Of a stretch of DNA of 7,528 bases, positions 5,950-7,528 are shown piece after piece. The notes under the pieces are model-generated. The model saw only the letters and a program-made list of their open reading frames with translations. It was not told the origin of the DNA and searched no databases. This DNA is from an uncultured Clostridium sp. (GTDB taxonomy: Bacteria > Bacillota > Clostridia > Lachnospirales > Lachnospiraceae), in NCBI GenBank assembly GCA_900553925.1, contig USFH01000106.1, positions 1 to 7,528 on the forward strand, given 5' to 3'. Each line of letters opens with the position of its first letter. Position 1 is the first letter of the stretch. A program made the translations under genes and the position numbers.

Positions 5950-6396
5950 ATGACAAGAAGAGGAATTCGAGAGAATATTTTCCAGATTGTATTTAAAGCG
6001 GCGTTTAACGATCAGGAAGAGATGGAAGAACAGATTCATTTTACTGTGGATCAGATTGAGAAGCCGGAGGAAGATCCGGACGATATCGTGGTGGCGGAAG
6101 CCGGACATGCGAAGGAAGAAGACATTGCCTATATAGAGACAAAGTCAAGAAAGATCCTTGCGATGCTGCCGGAACTGGACGCGAAGATCAGTGAGATCTC
6201 TGATGGATGGCAGATCGGCAGACTGGGCAAGCCGGAGCTTGCTATCCTGCGTCTGGCAGTCTACGAGATGCTTTATGACGAGGAAGTCCCATTCCGCGTG
6301 GCAATCAATGAGGCAGTAGAACTTGCGAAGAAATACTGTAATCCGGATGCAAGCGGATTTATCAATGCGGTATTGGCAAAGGTTGAGGAACCATGA
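5950..6396 (+). CDS. nusB: Transcription antitermination factor NusB
   Basis: NusB with NusE (ribosomal protein S10) binds boxA RNA and takes part in rRNA transcription antitermination. The 148-residue all-helical protein starts with the RNA-binding N-terminal motif TRRGIRENIFQIVFKAAF. The strongly conserved C-terminal half follows: ISDGWQIGRLGKPELAILRL (about 83-102), then AVYEML and AINEAVELAKKYCNPDASGF (about 118-137), with INAVLAKV at the end. Compared with typical NusB there is an acidic segment at about 36-58 (EKPEEDPDDIVVAEAGHAKEED), inferred to be a loop between helices. ATG 5950 has AAGGCGG 6 bases upstream, overlapping the stop of the Asp23 gene. The TGA overlaps the xseA start as ATGA, so the two genes are probably translationally coupled. 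Confidence 0.96.
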   Translation: MTRRGIRENIFQIVFKAAFNDQEEMEEQIHFTVDQIEKPEEDPDDIVVAEAGHAKEEDIAYIETKSRKILAMLPELDAKISEISDGWQIGRLGKPELAILRLAVYEMLYDEEVPFRVAINEAVELAKKYCNPDASGFINAVLAKVEEP

Positions 6397-7528
6397 GAGT
6401 AGAAAATGGAAAGAAAATTCTTTCTGTCAGCGAAGTAAACACTTATATTGGCAATATTATTAAACAGGATTACCTGTTGAAGAACGTCTGTTTAGAGGGC
6501 GAAGTATCCAGTCTCAGCAAAGGCCCGACCGGACATTTGTATATTACGCTCAAAGACTGCACGGCACCGGAAGGACAGAACGGCCCCGCCGGCTATAAGG
6601 GTATTATCAAGGTGAATGTCTGGAGGAGCGTCGTGGAGAAACTGAAGCTTCCGCCGATCAATCAGGGTGATATTCTGATTGTAAGGGGAAACTGTTCCAT
6701 TTACGATGTCAAGAGTGAGTATAGTGTCAATGCGGTTATGGTGCAGAAGCGGGAAGAACGCGGCTGGCATGGCGAAGCCTATACAGAGTTAAAACGCAGA
6801 CTTGGTCAGGAAGGTATCTTCGATACAGCGATTAAGAAGCCAATCCCGAAATATCCACGGAAGGTTGGTGTCGTGATATCGATAGGTACGAATGCGTACA
6901 AAGATATTATGAGTGTATCGCACAGACGGAACCCGTATGTGCAGATGATCGTCTGCGATGCGAGAGCACAGGGAGAAAATGCGCGGGAGCTGATCGTGCA
7001 GGGAATCCGCCGTCTTGATGCGATGGGCGTGGATACGATTATCATCGGACGAGGTGGTGGATCGAGAGAAGATCTGGAAGTGTTTGACGACGAGGCCGTT
7101 GTCCGTGCAATCTACGAGGCGAAGACGCCTGTCATATCCGGAACCGGACATGAAGGGGATACGTCGCTGGCAGATGATGCAGCGGATCTGCGTGTGGAGA
7201 CACCGACGGCAGCAGCGACTGCAGCCGTTCCGTTAATTGATGATATTTTGCGCACACTTCAGCTTCAGCTGCGGACGATGAGTTATCACGTTGCGAATAA
7301 AAAGAACAATTATCAGGCGCGTCTGGATTCCTATGAGAGGGAAATGCGTCTGCGGATGCAGGGGCGTATGCGGGAAAAATCCACAAAGCTGCAGATGTAT
7401 ATGCAGCAGCTGGCGGTACTGAATCCGAAGGCAAAGCTTGAGAAGAACAAAGAGAAGCTTGCGCAGTATCAGGAGAAATTGCGTGCACAGATCGGGCTTC
7501 GATATAAAGAATATGAACACCGGTTCCG
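6393..7528 (+). CDS. xseA: Exodeoxyribonuclease VII large subunit, 3'-truncated by the window edge
   Basis: XseA with multiple XseB subunits forms the single-strand-specific exonuclease VII, which acts in DNA repair. Translation from ATG 6393 runs open to the window end (378 complete codons; B. subtilis XseA is about 448). The N-terminal OB fold (about 9-110) includes LEGEVSSLSKGPTGHLYITL. The catalytic domain has the family motifs GRGGGSREDLEVFDDEAVVR (219-238) and PVISGTGHEGD (H253, D256), then ADLRVETPTAAA. A coiled-coil helical region begins at about 275 (LRTLQLQLRTMSYHVANKKN onward), where XseB subunits bind. Two departures from the family are an insertion of about 12 residues after LKD (positions 56-70) and ISIGTNAYKDI (162-172) in place of the usual TSxTGAAxxDI. 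The start overlaps the nusB stop, with GAGGA 3 bases upstream. Confidence 0.95.
   Translation, partial: MRVENGKKILSVSEVNTYIGNIIKQDYLLKNVCLEGEVSSLSKGPTGHLYITLKDCTAPEGQNGPAGYKGIIKVNVWRSVVEKLKLPPINQGDILIVRGNCSIYDVKSEYSVNAVMVQKREERGWHGEAYTELKRRLGQEGIFDTAIKKPIPKYPRKVGVVISIGTNAYKDIMSVSHRRNPYVQMIVCDARAQGENARELIVQGIRRLDAMGVDTIIIGRGGGSREDLEVFDDEAVVRAIYEAKTPVISGTGHEGDTSLADDAADLRVETPTAAATAAVPLIDDILRTLQLQLRTMSYHVANKKNNYQARLDSYEREMRLRMQGRMREKSTKLQMYMQQLAVLNPKAKLEKNKEKLAQYQEKLRAQIGLRYKEYEHRF

Overview
The window is a chromosomal segment from a Gram-positive, endospore-forming Firmicute. The protein sequences, moderate GC content, AGGAGG-type ribosome binding sites and gene order suggest class Clostridia, probably family Lachnospiraceae. 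That placement is inferred from sequence character and was not checked against a database. All identified genes are on the + strand. No mobile elements, tRNA or rRNA genes, or CRISPR arrays were seen.

Layout. (1) 1-471 is the 3' five-sixths of efp (elongation factor P), beginning one codon before its modifiable lysine. It is closed by a strong intrinsic terminator at 503-535. (2) 594-5454 is a complete eight-gene spoIIIA operon (spoIIIAA to spoIIIAH). Its genes are tightly packed, with overlaps or gaps of at most 19 bases, and it ends in a second intrinsic terminator at 5465-5493. (3) A near-consensus sigma-A promoter (TTGCAT, 17-base spacer, TATAAT) follows directly at 5495-5523. It drives a vegetative housekeeping cluster: an Asp23/Gls24-family (YqhY-like) gene, nusB, and xseA. 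xseA runs off the right edge of the window.

How the genes work together. The SpoIIIA proteins, with forespore SpoIIQ, build the mother cell-to-forespore channel (the 'feeding tube') in the outer forespore membrane. SpoIIIAA is the cytoplasmic ATPase. AB, AC, AD and AE are membrane components. AF, AG and AH carry YscJ/FliF-like ring-building domains in the intermembrane space. The downstream cluster is unrelated in function (envelope or lipid homeostasis, transcription antitermination, DNA repair). The efp-spoIIIA-yqhY-nusB-xseA order is the one known from Bacillus, but accBC and folD are absent from their Bacillus positions.

The most unusual observation is SpoIIIAG. At 131 residues it keeps the membrane anchor and ring-building fold but has almost none of the insertion that in B. 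subtilis forms the large beta-triangle ring. SpoIIIAF is also short. XseA has a divergent version of a normally well-conserved motif and a small insertion in its OB fold. Otherwise this is an ordinary conserved core-genome region, and no new system was identified.
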